Under the pieces are notes generated by a model, which was not told the DNA's origin, did not search any database, and saw only the letters and a program-made list of their open reading frames with translations. 64,000 nucleotides of DNA from Pleomorphochaeta sp. (GTDB lineage Bacteria; Spirochaetota; Spirochaetia; Sphaerochaetales; Sphaerochaetaceae). The translations under genes were made by a program, and so were the position numbers. The DNA lies in contig JAQQAS010000059.1 of the NCBI GenBank assembly GCA_028532815.1, positions 1 to 64,000 on the forward strand, given 5' to 3'. Shown here piece by piece: positions 16,880-25,957 of this stretch (its first letter is position 1; each line of letters opens with the position of its first letter).

Positions 16880-17953
16880 ATGAAAAAAAGAATATTACTA
16901 ATTCTTATAGCAGTATGTTTTGTTTCAAGTATTTTTGCACAAGGTCAAAAAGAAAGTTCTAACATTGAAGAGAGTGTTGAAACGAGAGTTTTTGTTGATG
17001 ATTTAGGAAGAGAAGTCACAGTTGCTAAGACAATTGATAGAGTGGCTCCTTCAGGAAATTTATCTCAACAGATTATATATTCAATAGTACCAGATAAAAT
17101 GGTAGGGTGGGGAACTCGTCCAACTCAAGAAATGCAAAAATATTATAAACAAGAAGTAGTTGATAGACCTGTATATGGTGCTTTTTATGGTAAAAAAGCA
17201 AACTTAAATATGGAAGCATTATTAGTCACTGATCCTCAAGTTGTTATTGACATTGGAGAAATCAAAGGCTCTAAAGAAGAAATGATTAAAGATTTGGATG
17301 ATTTACAACAAAAATTAAATATACCTGTTGTGTTTATTGAATCATATTTAGAAGGATCAGCAAACACTTATAGGGCTTTAGGCGACTTATTAGGGGAAGA
17401 GCAAAAAGGAGAAGAAAGAGCTCTGTATTGCGAAACTGCTCTAAATAAGATTAGTGAAATGTCTCAAAACATAAGTGATGATGAAGTTGTAAGTATATAT
17501 TATGGAACAGAAGCTGACGGATTAACATCTTTTGCAAAAGGAAGTTTCCACACTCAAGTATTCCCTTTAATTAAAGTTAATAATATTGTTGAAGGTAAAG
17601 GAAACTCAATAAAAGTAAGTCCTGAGCAATTGTTAATTTGGAATCCTGATTACATGATATTTTCCAATCAAGGTGGTTTTGAAGCTTTTAATAGTGATGA
17701 AAGTCCTTTCTTTGACTTAACAGCTATGCAGAATAATCACACCTATTTAGTTCCAGAGGGGCCTTTTAACTGGATTGATAGACCAGCGGCAATTAATAGG
17801 ATTTTAGGTATCCAATGGTTAGCTAATTTAATTTATCCAAATATATACGATATAGATGTTAGAGCTGAAGCAAAAACATTTTATAAACTTTTTTATAATT
17901 ATGAACTAAGTGATAGTGAATTAGATCAACTATTAGAATATTCGACTAAATAA
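16880..17953 (+). CDS. Substrate-binding protein of the FecCD-type transporter
   Basis: This 357-residue periplasmic-binding-fold protein (Peripla_BP_2 type) starts with the signal peptide MKKRILLILIAVCFVSSIFA, followed by QGQKES with no lipobox cysteine. It then has the typical opening VFVDDLGREVTV. The C-terminal WIDRPAAINRILGIQWLANL and FYKLFYNYELSDSEL are seen in FepB/MolA-type proteins. It captures the ligand for the permease and ATPase just upstream and lies 7 bases after the methyltransferase. The ligand is inferred only from the ModE-like regulator. A strong terminator closes the operon. Confidence 0.9.
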   Translation: MKKRILLILIAVCFVSSIFAQGQKESSNIEESVETRVFVDDLGREVTVAKTIDRVAPSGNLSQQIIYSIVPDKMVGWGTRPTQEMQKYYKQEVVDRPVYGAFYGKKANLNMEALLVTDPQVVIDIGEIKGSKEEMIKDLDDLQQKLNIPVVFIESYLEGSANTYRALGDLLGEEQKGEERALYCETALNKISEMSQNISDDEVVSIYYGTEADGLTSFAKGSFHTQVFPLIKVNNIVEGKGNSIKVSPEQLLIWNPDYMIFSNQGGFEAFNSDESPFFDLTAMQNNHTYLVPEGPFNWIDRPAAINRILGIQWLANLIYPNIYDIDVRAEAKTFYKLFYNYELSDSELDQLLEYSTK

Positions 17954-17963
17954 TTATACACTA

Positions 17964-18002
17964 AGCTATTGAGGTATCCTTTATCTCAATAGCTATTTTT
18001 TT
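17964..18002 (+). terminator. Terminator of the ModE/FecCD operon
   Basis: Stem AGCTATTGAG (17964-17973) with CTCAATAGCT (17985-17994), followed by a T tract (17996-18002). Confidence 0.88.
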
Positions 18003-18035
18003 CTCTTTATAGTTTAATCTTTTCAATTTCTTATA

Positions 18036-18064
18036 TTGCAATCATATTTAAATCATAGTATTTT
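18036..18064 (+). promoter_or_regulatory. Likely promoter of the proA operon
   Basis: TTGCAA (18036-18041), 17 bases, TATTTT (18059-18064), about 30 bases before proA. Confidence 0.4.
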
Positions 18065-18093
18065 TTTAGATAACCTAGGAGATATGAAGATTT

Positions 18094-19383
18094 ATGAATA
18101 CAAAAGCTATTTTAGAAAATAAAATTAAAGATTTAAGAAAAAATATAGTAAAACTTTCAAGTAGTTCAAATGAAACAAGAAATGAAGCTTTAAATTTAAT
18201 TAAAGAAGGTTTAATTCGTGATAAAGAGTTAATCTTTAAAGCAAATAAATTAGATTTAATAGCTGCCAAAGAAGCTAATCTTTCATCTCCCATAATATCA
18301 CGTCTTAAGTTTGATGAAAAAAAATTAAATTCTTCAGTAAGTGGATTAGAACAAGTTATGAACCAAAAAGATCCAGTTGGGGATGTTCTAGAGAAAAGAA
18401 AGCTTGATGATGATTTAATTCTTGAAAAGGTAAGTTTCCCTTTAGGTGTTATAGGTATGATATTTGAATCTAGACCTGATGCTTTAGTTCAGATAGTCTC
18501 TCTATGTTTAAAAAGTGGAAATGGTATTGTCCTTAAAGGTGGAAAAGAATCCATAAACACAAATAGAGCTTTAATAGAGAGCATTAAAAAATCATTAGAG
18601 AAATCCCCTCTAAAATCTTTCTGGGTTATATTAATTGAAAGTCATCAAGATGTTGATACTTTATTAACTATGGAAGGATATATTGATTTACTTATTCCTA
18701 GAGGATCAAACTCCTTTGTCTCATATGTAATGAATAACTCTAAAATACCTGTTATGGGACACTCTGATGGATTGTGTTCAATCTATGTTGATGAAAGTGT
18801 TGATATAGATAAAGCTGCACTTGTCTGTTATGATTCAAAGACACAATATCCTTCTGCATGTAATGCTGTTGAAACAATTTTAATAAATAAAAATATAGCT
18901 AAGACATTTTTACCCAAATTAAAAAAAGAACTAGACAAGAAAAATGTTATTATCCATGGTGATGAAACAGTTTGTTCTTTAATTGATTGTATTAAGGCAA
19001 CTGAGGAAGATTGGGATAGTGAATATTTAGATTATGAGGTTGCTATAAAAGTTGTAGAGAACGTTGATCAAGCCATTGATCATATAGCTAAGCATGGTTC
19101 TAGTCATACAGATGCGATTCTTTCTAAAAATGAAAAAAATATTGAGAAGTTTTTTAATTCAGTAGATAGTGCAGATGTATTTTGTAATTGCAGTACCAGA
19201 TTTGCAGATGGTTACCGTTTTGGCTTAGGAGCAGAGGTTGGAATATCAACTTCAAAACTACATGCTAGAGGTCCTGTTGGAGTTAAGGGATTAATGAGTA
19301 CAAAGTATTTACTCAGAGGTAATAATCAAATAGTTGAAGATTACAGTACTAATAAAAAAAGTTTTAAACATGTTGAACTTTAA
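18094..19383 (+). CDS. proA: Glutamate-5-semialdehyde dehydrogenase (gamma-glutamyl phosphate reductase)
   Basis: This 429-residue enzyme reduces gamma-glutamyl phosphate to glutamate semialdehyde with NADPH, the second step of proline synthesis. Visible family motifs are GVIGMIFESRPDALVQI, LKGGKES and LIPRGSN. The catalytic cysteine lies in QYPSACNAVET, and SSHTDAI and STRFADGYRFGLGAEVGIST follow. AGGAG lies 12 bases before the ATG, slightly far. proB follows 23 bases later; unusually, proA precedes proB. proC is about 6 kb away on the other strand. Confidence 0.96.
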   Translation: MNTKAILENKIKDLRKNIVKLSSSSNETRNEALNLIKEGLIRDKELIFKANKLDLIAAKEANLSSPIISRLKFDEKKLNSSVSGLEQVMNQKDPVGDVLEKRKLDDDLILEKVSFPLGVIGMIFESRPDALVQIVSLCLKSGNGIVLKGGKESINTNRALIESIKKSLEKSPLKSFWVILIESHQDVDTLLTMEGYIDLLIPRGSNSFVSYVMNNSKIPVMGHSDGLCSIYVDESVDIDKAALVCYDSKTQYPSACNAVETILINKNIAKTFLPKLKKELDKKNVIIHGDETVCSLIDCIKATEEDWDSEYLDYEVAIKVVENVDQAIDHIAKHGSSHTDAILSKNEKNIEKFFNSVDSADVFCNCSTRFADGYRFGLGAEVGISTSKLHARGPVGVKGLMSTKYLLRGNNQIVEDYSTNKKSFKHVEL

Positions 19384-19406
19384 TAGTTCAGAGTTGGTGG
19401 TATAAA

Positions 19407-20531
19407 ATGTCTAGAGATTTTTCTAATACAAAAAGAATAGTTGTAAAAGTTGGAACTAATTTATTATCCAGTGAAACAAAAATTGATGAAAACAGAATAG
19501 AAGATATAGTAAAGCAAATAGCTAAATTAAGAAATATGGGATATCAGGTGGTTTTAGTTACTTCTGGAGCTATTGGTATGGGAGCTAAAGAGTTAAAGAT
19601 TAAACATAGTGTAAAAGATATTGCTATGAGACAGGCTTTAGCATCTATTGGCCAACCAGTGTTAATGAGTTCATATAGAAAGTTTTTCAAAAAACATAAT
19701 ATAGTTTGTTCTCAAGTATTAATTACTAGAAAAGAATTAGATAATAGAAAAACATATGTTAATTTAAGAAATAGTATTTTCACTTTATTAGATTTAGGAA
19801 TTGTTCCAATCTTAAATGAAAATGATTCAATTAGCACTGCAGAAATTGGTTCGGCTTTTGGGGATAATGATAGAATGAGTGCCTTAGTAGCTTCTAAAAT
19901 TGACGCACAATTACTAATAATACTAACAGATATTGACGGACTATATAATGATAATCCAAATAAAAATCCTAGTGCTAAGTTAATTAAAGAAATTTCACAA
20001 ATTAATGATAAAATTATGAATTATGCTAAAGGGGCAGGATCTACTTTTTCAACAGGTGGAATGAAAACCAAGTTATTAGCTGCAAAAATTGCATCGATAG
20101 CTGGATGTAATTGTGTGATTGCTAGCGGAATGGAAGATAATCCATTAATTAGAATAGTTGATAATGAAGATATTGGAACATTTATTCATTCTAAAGAAAA
20201 GAAAAGCCAAAGAGCTAGATGGATTATAAACAGTACAACAAATGGGTCAATTAGGATTGATGCTGGTGCTAAAAATGCCTTAGAAAATCATAAAAGTCTT
20301 TTGCCTTCTGGTATTATTGAAATTGAAGGAGTTTTTGAAGCTGGAGATGTAATTGAAATCTGTGATGAAAAAGGTCTTGCCTTTGCAAAAGCCGTCCCTT
20401 ATTATGATAGTACTGATATTTTAGCAATAAGTGGTCATAACAGTTGTGACATTGAAAATTTATTGGGACCTGGAAAAAAAGCTGTTATTTTCCGTCCAGA
20501 GGATTTAGTATTTATTTATGAGTCAAATTAA
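19407..20531 (+). CDS. proB: Glutamate 5-kinase with PUA domain
   Basis: This 374-residue enzyme phosphorylates glutamate with ATP, the committed and proline-inhibited step of proline synthesis. The amino acid kinase domain (about 8-255) has VVKVGTNLLS, LVTSGAIGMGAKEL, ILNENDSI, FGDNDRMSALVAS and ILTDIDGLY. A C-terminal PUA domain (about 280-370) is present as in E. coli. The next gene starts inside its last codons (14-base overlap), so the glycosyltransferase-like protein is translationally coupled to it. Confidence 0.96.
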   Translation: MSRDFSNTKRIVVKVGTNLLSSETKIDENRIEDIVKQIAKLRNMGYQVVLVTSGAIGMGAKELKIKHSVKDIAMRQALASIGQPVLMSSYRKFFKKHNIVCSQVLITRKELDNRKTYVNLRNSIFTLLDLGIVPILNENDSISTAEIGSAFGDNDRMSALVASKIDAQLLIILTDIDGLYNDNPNKNPSAKLIKEISQINDKIMNYAKGAGSTFSTGGMKTKLLAAKIASIAGCNCVIASGMEDNPLIRIVDNEDIGTFIHSKEKKSQRARWIINSTTNGSIRIDAGAKNALENHKSLLPSGIIEIEGVFEAGDVIEICDEKGLAFAKAVPYYDSTDILAISGHNSCDIENLLGPGKKAVIFRPEDLVFIYESN

Positions 20532-21468
20532 TAAATATAGAATATATCATAGAAAACAAGATGTAGGTAAAAAGATAGAACAATTGCATAGAAGTGAACA
20601 ACTTGCCATTGGTATTATTGATGTTGGTACCTTAGAGCAACTTGAATCATCTTTAAGTTGGTATATTGAAAACATGAATTTTTGTCTTCATGCTGTAGTA
20701 AGTGGAGAGAGAGGTGATATTGCTTTTCTAAAGGAAAAATATCCCGATGTAACATTTATTGTTTTTCCCTCTATGCCATCCTTTGGAGAGAGTGTTAACA
20801 CAATTGCTGATGAATGCTTTACTACTTTCTTTATGATTGTTAGAAGTAATGTTGAAATAATTAGATTTGAAGGTGCATATTTATTTGATGTTTTAAATGG
20901 AAAAGAAGCCCCTGTAGGATTAGTTCCAGTTATTGCGAATAGCAATAAAGAAATAATTCCTTCAATGCGCTCTCCAAGATTAACTGGGACATTAATTGAC
21001 CCCGATTCATATTTCCCATATATGGCTTCAACTGAAGTATATCAAACTTTGTATCCATTTAGAGCAATGGGATTATTTGATAGAGCACTTTTTCAAAGAC
21101 TAAGAGGTTATGATATTGAAATTAAAAGTGAATATTACCAATGTTTAGATTTTGGAATAAGATGTAACGAATATGGGTATACAATAGGCTCTACAAGTGC
21201 TTTTATTGTTAGTTTTCCAGATAGATTGAGTATAATAGAAGATAGATCTCCGACAGAAGGATTGAGTAAAGTTCACACAAGAGCTCTTGGGGTTGAGACT
21301 ATAAATGGTAAAAATTTTGCTCATAAATTTAGAGGTTATTTCGATAGAAAGACTTTTAATGATGAGGTAAAAAATAAATCTGTCATGTTAGTTAAAAAAG
21401 ATTTCAATACTATAATAAAGAATTGGAAATATACTCCAGATGAAGAAACTCTAAGAAGTGATAACTAG
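20518..21468 (+). CDS. Glycosyltransferase-like (GT-A) protein of unknown function
   Basis: This 316-residue soluble protein has no signal peptide or membrane helix. The middle section has a family-2 glycosyltransferase look: LYPFRAMGLFDRALFQRLRGYD, then YYQCLDFGIRCNEYGYTIG, similar to the region around the catalytic base of GT-A enzymes. A clear DxD motif is not obvious in the expected place, so the enzyme may be inactive or divergent. It lies between proB (14-base overlap) and the amidase, whose ATG follows its stop directly. The three are co-transcribed, and a role in envelope carbohydrate is possible but inferred. Confidence 0.55.
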   Translation: MSQINKYRIYHRKQDVGKKIEQLHRSEQLAIGIIDVGTLEQLESSLSWYIENMNFCLHAVVSGERGDIAFLKEKYPDVTFIVFPSMPSFGESVNTIADECFTTFFMIVRSNVEIIRFEGAYLFDVLNGKEAPVGLVPVIANSNKEIIPSMRSPRLTGTLIDPDSYFPYMASTEVYQTLYPFRAMGLFDRALFQRLRGYDIEIKSEYYQCLDFGIRCNEYGYTIGSTSAFIVSFPDRLSIIEDRSPTEGLSKVHTRALGVETINGKNFAHKFRGYFDRKTFNDEVKNKSVMLVKKDFNTIIKNWKYTPDEETLRSDN

Positions 21469-22263
21469 ATGATAAGTAATAAAGCTAACATATTTAAAAA
21501 ACATAACTCTAAATTAAAAGTAGGGTTTGTTTTTATATTCATGTTACTTTTCTTTTCTACAAATATTTTTTCTACATCTATGTTTGACTATCCAATTTCA
21601 ACAGTATTCATTGATCCAGGTCATGGTGGTAAGGATAGTGGAGCAATAGCTTCTTATGATTTTAATGCCTTAATTGAAGAAAAAGATATAGTTTTAGATA
21701 TTGCTTTATCCCTAAAGGAATATTTAGAAAACGAATTGTCAAATACAAATATTATCTTAACTAGAAAGGATGATACTTATATATCCTTGCAGAACAGAAG
21801 TGAAATTGCCTATAAAACACCTTTACCTGATAAAACTTCATCACTTTATATATCAATACATGCTAATTCAGCAACTACTTCTGCAAAAGGTTTTGAAATT
21901 TTTACGAAGATGAAAAATAAAATAATATACCTTTTTGACAGTGAAACTCCAGTACAAAACATATCATTATTTGCAAACGATGATTTATATACCTTAAATA
22001 ATAAACAATATAATACTAGTTTTGAACTTGCTACTAATATACTAAATAAAGTAACAAAGTCTTTCCCCAATATAAAAAATAGGGGAATAAAGAGTGAAGA
22101 TTTGTATGTATTAAATGTAAGTAGAACTACATCTTGCCTAGTTGAAGTCGGTTTTTTATCTAATGAAGAAGAAGCAAAACAATTACTTGATTCAACATAT
22201 AGAGATACAATGGCTAAAGCTATAGGAGATGGTATCATTGAGACAATAAAAAATCGGAGGTAA
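21469..22263 (+). CDS. N-acetylmuramoyl-L-alanine amidase (AmiC type)
   Basis: This 264-residue enzyme cleaves the bond between MurNAc and L-alanine in peptidoglycan. An N-terminal hydrophobic segment (about 17-36) gives a signal peptide or membrane anchor. The Amidase_3 domain has the zinc ligands in FIDPGHGGKDSGA and a histidine in SLYISIHANSA, and the catalytic glutamate in CLVEVGFLSNEEE. There is no separate cell-wall binding or AMIN domain. The ATG touches the stop of the previous gene, so it is the last gene of the proA-proB operon, an unusual partnership. It converges on pncB. Confidence 0.92.
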   Translation: MISNKANIFKKHNSKLKVGFVFIFMLLFFSTNIFSTSMFDYPISTVFIDPGHGGKDSGAIASYDFNALIEEKDIVLDIALSLKEYLENELSNTNIILTRKDDTYISLQNRSEIAYKTPLPDKTSSLYISIHANSATTSAKGFEIFTKMKNKIIYLFDSETPVQNISLFANDDLYTLNNKQYNTSFELATNILNKVTKSFPNIKNRGIKSEDLYVLNVSRTTSCLVEVGFLSNEEEAKQLLDSTYRDTMAKAIGDGIIETIKNRR

Positions 22264-22274
22264 AACCCCCGATT
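22247..22274 (-). terminator. Terminator of the serS-pncB unit
   Basis: A hairpin AATCGG-A-GG (22252-22260) pairs with CC-C-CCGATT (22266-22274), followed on the minus strand by a T-rich run. It overlaps the last codons of the converging amidase gene. Confidence 0.6.
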
Positions 22275-22281
22275 AAATTTA

Positions 22282-23730
22282 TTATTCTTTTTCCATTTTT
22301 AATCTTTCTTTAGATACTAATTCTCTTTTCAACATTCTAAGTTCTCTTGAAAGACTTACCTTATAAATATGAGGATTAATCTGTCTCTTATAAGATTTAT
22401 GGAATTTCTCTAGATTCTCACTAGCTATTTTTTGAAGTTGTTTTAAATCCTTTTTATCATCAACTCTAACACCATCCTTCATTTTTAAACTCAATAAAGG
22501 TTTGATTGAAGTGTATTTATTTTGTTTTAGCTTAAAGAAATCTGTTTCGCTAAAAGGATGATAGAAAGTATAATCTTTTCCTTCCACAATTTTTTCAGAA
22601 TCTAAAGTTATTAGATCAGCAAGAGCTCCTAATTTTTCATCATAAAAACGCCAAACTTGCTTTATAGCAGGGTTAGTAGTTTTACCAAAAGAATTTGAAA
22701 TCTTCATAGTTGGGATAAAATTACCATCTTTTCCTTCTTTTGCACAAAGTTTATATACACCATTTAGAGAAGATTGAAAACCACCTGTTACAAGGTGAGT
22801 TCCAATTCCCCAAAGATCAATTGGAACTTCTTCAGAAACAAGAGCTTGTATAATTTCTTCTGTGATATCATTTGAAACAACTATAATGGCGTCTGTTAAG
22901 CCCGCCTCGTCAAGTCTATCTCTAATAACCCTTGGTAGATAACTCATATCACCAGAATCGATTCTAACGCCTATTTTTTTGCCGATAGCTTTTTGTTCTA
23001 ACCCAATTTTAATTGCATTTTCAATACCAGAACCTAAAGTATCATATGTATCAATCAATAAAATACAGTTGTCTGGATAGATTTTAGCAAATTTTCTAAA
23101 AGCTTCTTCTTCACTGTCAAAACTCATAATCCAAGAGTGGGCCATAGTCCCACTAACTGGTATATCAAAAAGTCTACCAGCTAAAGTATTACTAGTAACT
23201 TTTGTTCCGCCTATAAAAGAAGCCCTAGAAGCACTTAAAGCTCCATCATCACCTTGAGCACGACGAAGCCCAAATTCCATAATACTTGAGCCTTTACTTG
23301 CAATAACCATTCTTGATGCTTTTGTTGCAATTAAAGTTTGAAAATTAATAGTGTTTAGCAACATACCTTCGATTAGTTGAGCATCAATTAAGTTAGTGTG
23401 TATACGTATTAAAGGCTCTCCTGCAAATACAACTTCAGCTTCATCCATAGAATATAGGGTGCCTTTAAACTTAAAGTTACTAAGATATTCTAAAAAGTCA
23501 TCATCAAACATATTTAGTGTTCTTAAATAATCAATGTCTTCTTCACTAAATCTGAAATTTTCTAATTTCTCTAATAATTGGTCTAGTCCCGCAAATAGAG
23601 CATAGCCACCATTAAAGGGATTTGTTCTATAGAACATATCAAAAACAACTTTAGGATTATAGTTATTTTTAAAAAATCCTTGCATCATAGTTAATTCATA
23701 AAAATCTGTTGTTAAAGCACTAATATTCAT
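22282..23730 (-). CDS. pncB: Nicotinate phosphoribosyltransferase
   Basis: This 482-residue enzyme makes nicotinate mononucleotide from nicotinate and PRPP in the NAD salvage pathway. The start at 23730 is chosen because the family begins with a Met just before ALTTDFYELTMMQGFF, with AGTAGG before it; the longer form would start inside serS. Other motifs are EFGLRRAQGDDGALSASRA, GTMAHSWIM, LLIDTYDT and RIDSGD. It lies 7 bases after the serS stop and is co-transcribed with it. Confidence 0.95.
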   Translation of the reverse strand: MNISALTTDFYELTMMQGFFKNNYNPKVVFDMFYRTNPFNGGYALFAGLDQLLEKLENFRFSEEDIDYLRTLNMFDDDFLEYLSNFKFKGTLYSMDEAEVVFAGEPLIRIHTNLIDAQLIEGMLLNTINFQTLIATKASRMVIASKGSSIMEFGLRRAQGDDGALSASRASFIGGTKVTSNTLAGRLFDIPVSGTMAHSWIMSFDSEEEAFRKFAKIYPDNCILLIDTYDTLGSGIENAIKIGLEQKAIGKKIGVRIDSGDMSYLPRVIRDRLDEAGLTDAIIVVSNDITEEIIQALVSEEVPIDLWGIGTHLVTGGFQSSLNGVYKLCAKEGKDGNFIPTMKISNSFGKTTNPAIKQVWRFYDEKLGALADLITLDSEKIVEGKDYTFYHPFSETDFFKLKQNKYTSIKPLLSLKMKDGVRVDDKKDLKQLQKIASENLEKFHKSYKRQINPHIYKVSLSRELRMLKRELVSKERLKMEKE

Positions 23731-23737
23731 AATATAC

Positions 23738-25018
23738 CTACTTTTTAGCTTTAATAACATCAAAATTTGTATAAGGTACTAAGGCTTTAGGAATAGAAAT
23801 AGAACCATCCGCATTTTGGAAGTTTTCTAAAATAGCAACTATTGCTCGAGATAGTGCAATTGCAGTTCCATTTAACATATGAACATATTGAGTGTTATTA
23901 TTCTCATCTTTATATCTTATTTGAAGTGATCTTGATTGATAATCAGTACAGTTACTTGTTGAAGTTACCTCTCCATACTCACCATTTTCACCTCTACCTG
24001 GCATCCAAGCTTCAATGTCAAATTTTCTATATGCTGGAGCTCCTAAATCACCTGTACAAGTGTCAACAACTCTGTAAGGAATTTCAAGAGAAGAGAAAAT
24101 TTCTTCTTCGATATCTAATAGTTGTTGGTGTATTTTATCACTATCTTCTGGAAGACAAAGGACAAACATTTCTAATTTTGAAAATTGGTGTACTCTATAT
24201 AGTCCTTTTGAATATTGGCCGGCACCACCTGCTTCACGTCTAAAACAATGTGATAAACCTGTCATTTTTATAGGTAAATCTTCTTTATTTAGGATTTCAT
24301 TGCTATAATAACCACCTAAAGTTATTTCAGCAGTTCCAACTAAACAAGTATCAGTGTTTTCAATAGTATATATATTGCTTTCAGCCCCTCTTGGGTTGAA
24401 ACCAATACCATTTAGAATTTCTTCTTTTGCAACATCTGGTGTTATAAAAGGTGTAAAACCTTTTTTGATTAAGATATCAGTTGCAAATCTTTCTAGAGCC
24501 ATTTGAAGAATAACTGCTTCATTTTTAACATAATAGAATTTAGGTCCAGAAACTTTAGTTCCTTTTTCAAAATCTAAAATATCTAATTTTTCGCCTAATT
24601 GAACATGATCTAAAGCTTTGAAATCAAATTTTTTTGGTTCTCCAAAGAACTTGATTGCTGTATTATCTTTATCTTCTTTTCCAATGGGAGCACTTGGGTG
24701 TGCATAGTTAGGAATAGTTCTTGTTAAAGCATTATATTTTTCTAAAGTTACCTTAAGTTTTTCTTCAACTTCGGCAATTTCAGCTTTTAATGCTTTCCCT
24801 TGTGCAATAAGTTCACTTCTCACACTAGGATCTAGTTTGCCTTTCATTTTAGAAGCGTTTGCATTTCTTTGACTTCTAAGGTCTTCACTTTTATGTAGTA
24901 ATGTAGCTCTTTCTTCTTGTAAAGCAATAATACTATCTAAATCGACATTCATAAAACGATTTTTAATGTTTAATGAAATTTCTTCCTTTCGGCTTTGTAG
25001 CTCTTTTAAATCAATCAT
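23738..25018 (-). CDS. serS: Seryl-tRNA synthetase
   Basis: This 426-residue class II synthetase charges tRNA-Ser. The N-terminal coiled-coil arm (about 25-105) is followed by the catalytic core with motif 2 CFRREAGGAGQYSKGLYRVHQF and motif 3 with ALSRAIVAILENFQ; TAEITLGG lies before motif 2. AAGGAT lies 9 bases before the ATG. The 74-base gap to proC has no T-box or other leader that I can see. Confidence 0.97.
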   Translation of the reverse strand: MIDLKELQSRKEEISLNIKNRFMNVDLDSIIALQEERATLLHKSEDLRSQRNANASKMKGKLDPSVRSELIAQGKALKAEIAEVEEKLKVTLEKYNALTRTIPNYAHPSAPIGKEDKDNTAIKFFGEPKKFDFKALDHVQLGEKLDILDFEKGTKVSGPKFYYVKNEAVILQMALERFATDILIKKGFTPFITPDVAKEEILNGIGFNPRGAESNIYTIENTDTCLVGTAEITLGGYYSNEILNKEDLPIKMTGLSHCFRREAGGAGQYSKGLYRVHQFSKLEMFVLCLPEDSDKIHQQLLDIEEEIFSSLEIPYRVVDTCTGDLGAPAYRKFDIEAWMPGRGENGEYGEVTSTSNCTDYQSRSLQIRYKDENNNTQYVHMLNGTAIALSRAIVAILENFQNADGSISIPKALVPYTNFDVIKAKK

Positions 25019-25092
25019 GGTCTTTATCCTTGAGAGTTTTGTAGTTTATATATAATAATAATGTGTTTAAAAAAAATGTACTAGATAATTAA

Positions 25093-25905
25093 TTATCTTT
25101 TCTCTAATTCTTTAGATTTTTTTGAGGTGTTTACAACACTGTTGATTACAGCACTACTAAAATTGTTATCACTCAATGTTTTAATTCCTTCAATAGTTGT
25201 TCCACCAGCAGAGCAGACTTTACTCATTAAACTAATAGGGTTTTCTTTTTCTTCATCATAAAGTGATTTAGCACTTTCCATAGTTTCAAAAGCAATGTCT
25301 AAAGCTGTGTTATAGGCAATGCCCTCATGAGTCCCTCCTAAGGCAAGAGCGTGGGCAAATTCAAATACAAAAGCGATTGCAGATCCACTAATGCCTATAA
25401 AAGCACTAAATTTATCTTCATCTAAAAAGAAAGCACTACCAAAGGTTTTAGCTATTTCAAAAGCTTGTTGTCTATCTGTTTCATTAGTTTCTTCACAAGA
25501 GCAAATAGCTGTTACGCTTTTTTTGCACTTTGCTGCTAAATTTGGCATGAATCTTACAATTCTTGTTGTATTAAGTTCTTTTGATAAAGTAGAAGTTTTA
25601 ACTCCAGCTGCAATTGATATAAATAAGTTATTAGGGCTACTTGAGTCTTTTATTTTACAATAAATTTTAGAGAGGATTTGCGGTTTTACACAAATCATAA
25701 CAATATAAGATTCCTTAATAAGATCTTCAAAGCTATTATAAGAATTAATAGTAATTAAAGTAGAAGATAACTCTACTTTAAGAGAATTCATTTTATCTTG
25801 ATCAGTATCAAAAATACCGATTGATATCTTTTCATCAGTTTTAGTAATAGCTCTTAATATTGAAGATCCCATATTACCAAGACCAATAAAGCCAATTTTA
25901 TTCAT
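25093..25905 (-). CDS. proC: Pyrroline-5-carboxylate reductase
   Basis: This 270-residue enzyme makes the last step of proline synthesis, reducing pyrroline-5-carboxylate with NAD(P)H. It has the N-terminal dinucleotide-binding motif IGFIGLGNMGSSI, VKPQIL, ISIAAGV, RFMPNLAAKC and the C-terminal helical domain with GISGSAIAFVFEF and CSAGGTTIEG. AAGGAGT precedes the ATG. With proA and proB about 6 kb away on the other strand, the full glutamate-to-proline route is in this window. Confidence 0.96.
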   Translation of the reverse strand: MNKIGFIGLGNMGSSILRAITKTDEKISIGIFDTDQDKMNSLKVELSSTLITINSYNSFEDLIKESYIVMICVKPQILSKIYCKIKDSSSPNNLFISIAAGVKTSTLSKELNTTRIVRFMPNLAAKCKKSVTAICSCEETNETDRQQAFEIAKTFGSAFFLDEDKFSAFIGISGSAIAFVFEFAHALALGGTHEGIAYNTALDIAFETMESAKSLYDEEKENPISLMSKVCSAGGTTIEGIKTLSDNNFSSAVINSVVNTSKKSKELEKR

Positions 25906-25957
25906 ATCTTAAAACTCCTTTCATCTAGATTATTTGAATTTTGGATTAATGTATATA

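Noticed and set aside
21846-22238. Minus-strand open frame of 130 codons
   Set aside because: A shadow of the amidase gene, with no start signals.
23842-24243. Plus-strand open frame of 133 codons
   Set aside because: It is fully antisense to serS, is low-complexity (Leu/His/Tyr-rich) and has no ribosome binding site.
25019-25092. T-box leader before serS
   Set aside because: The gap is only 74 bases and lacks a T-box or terminator hairpin.
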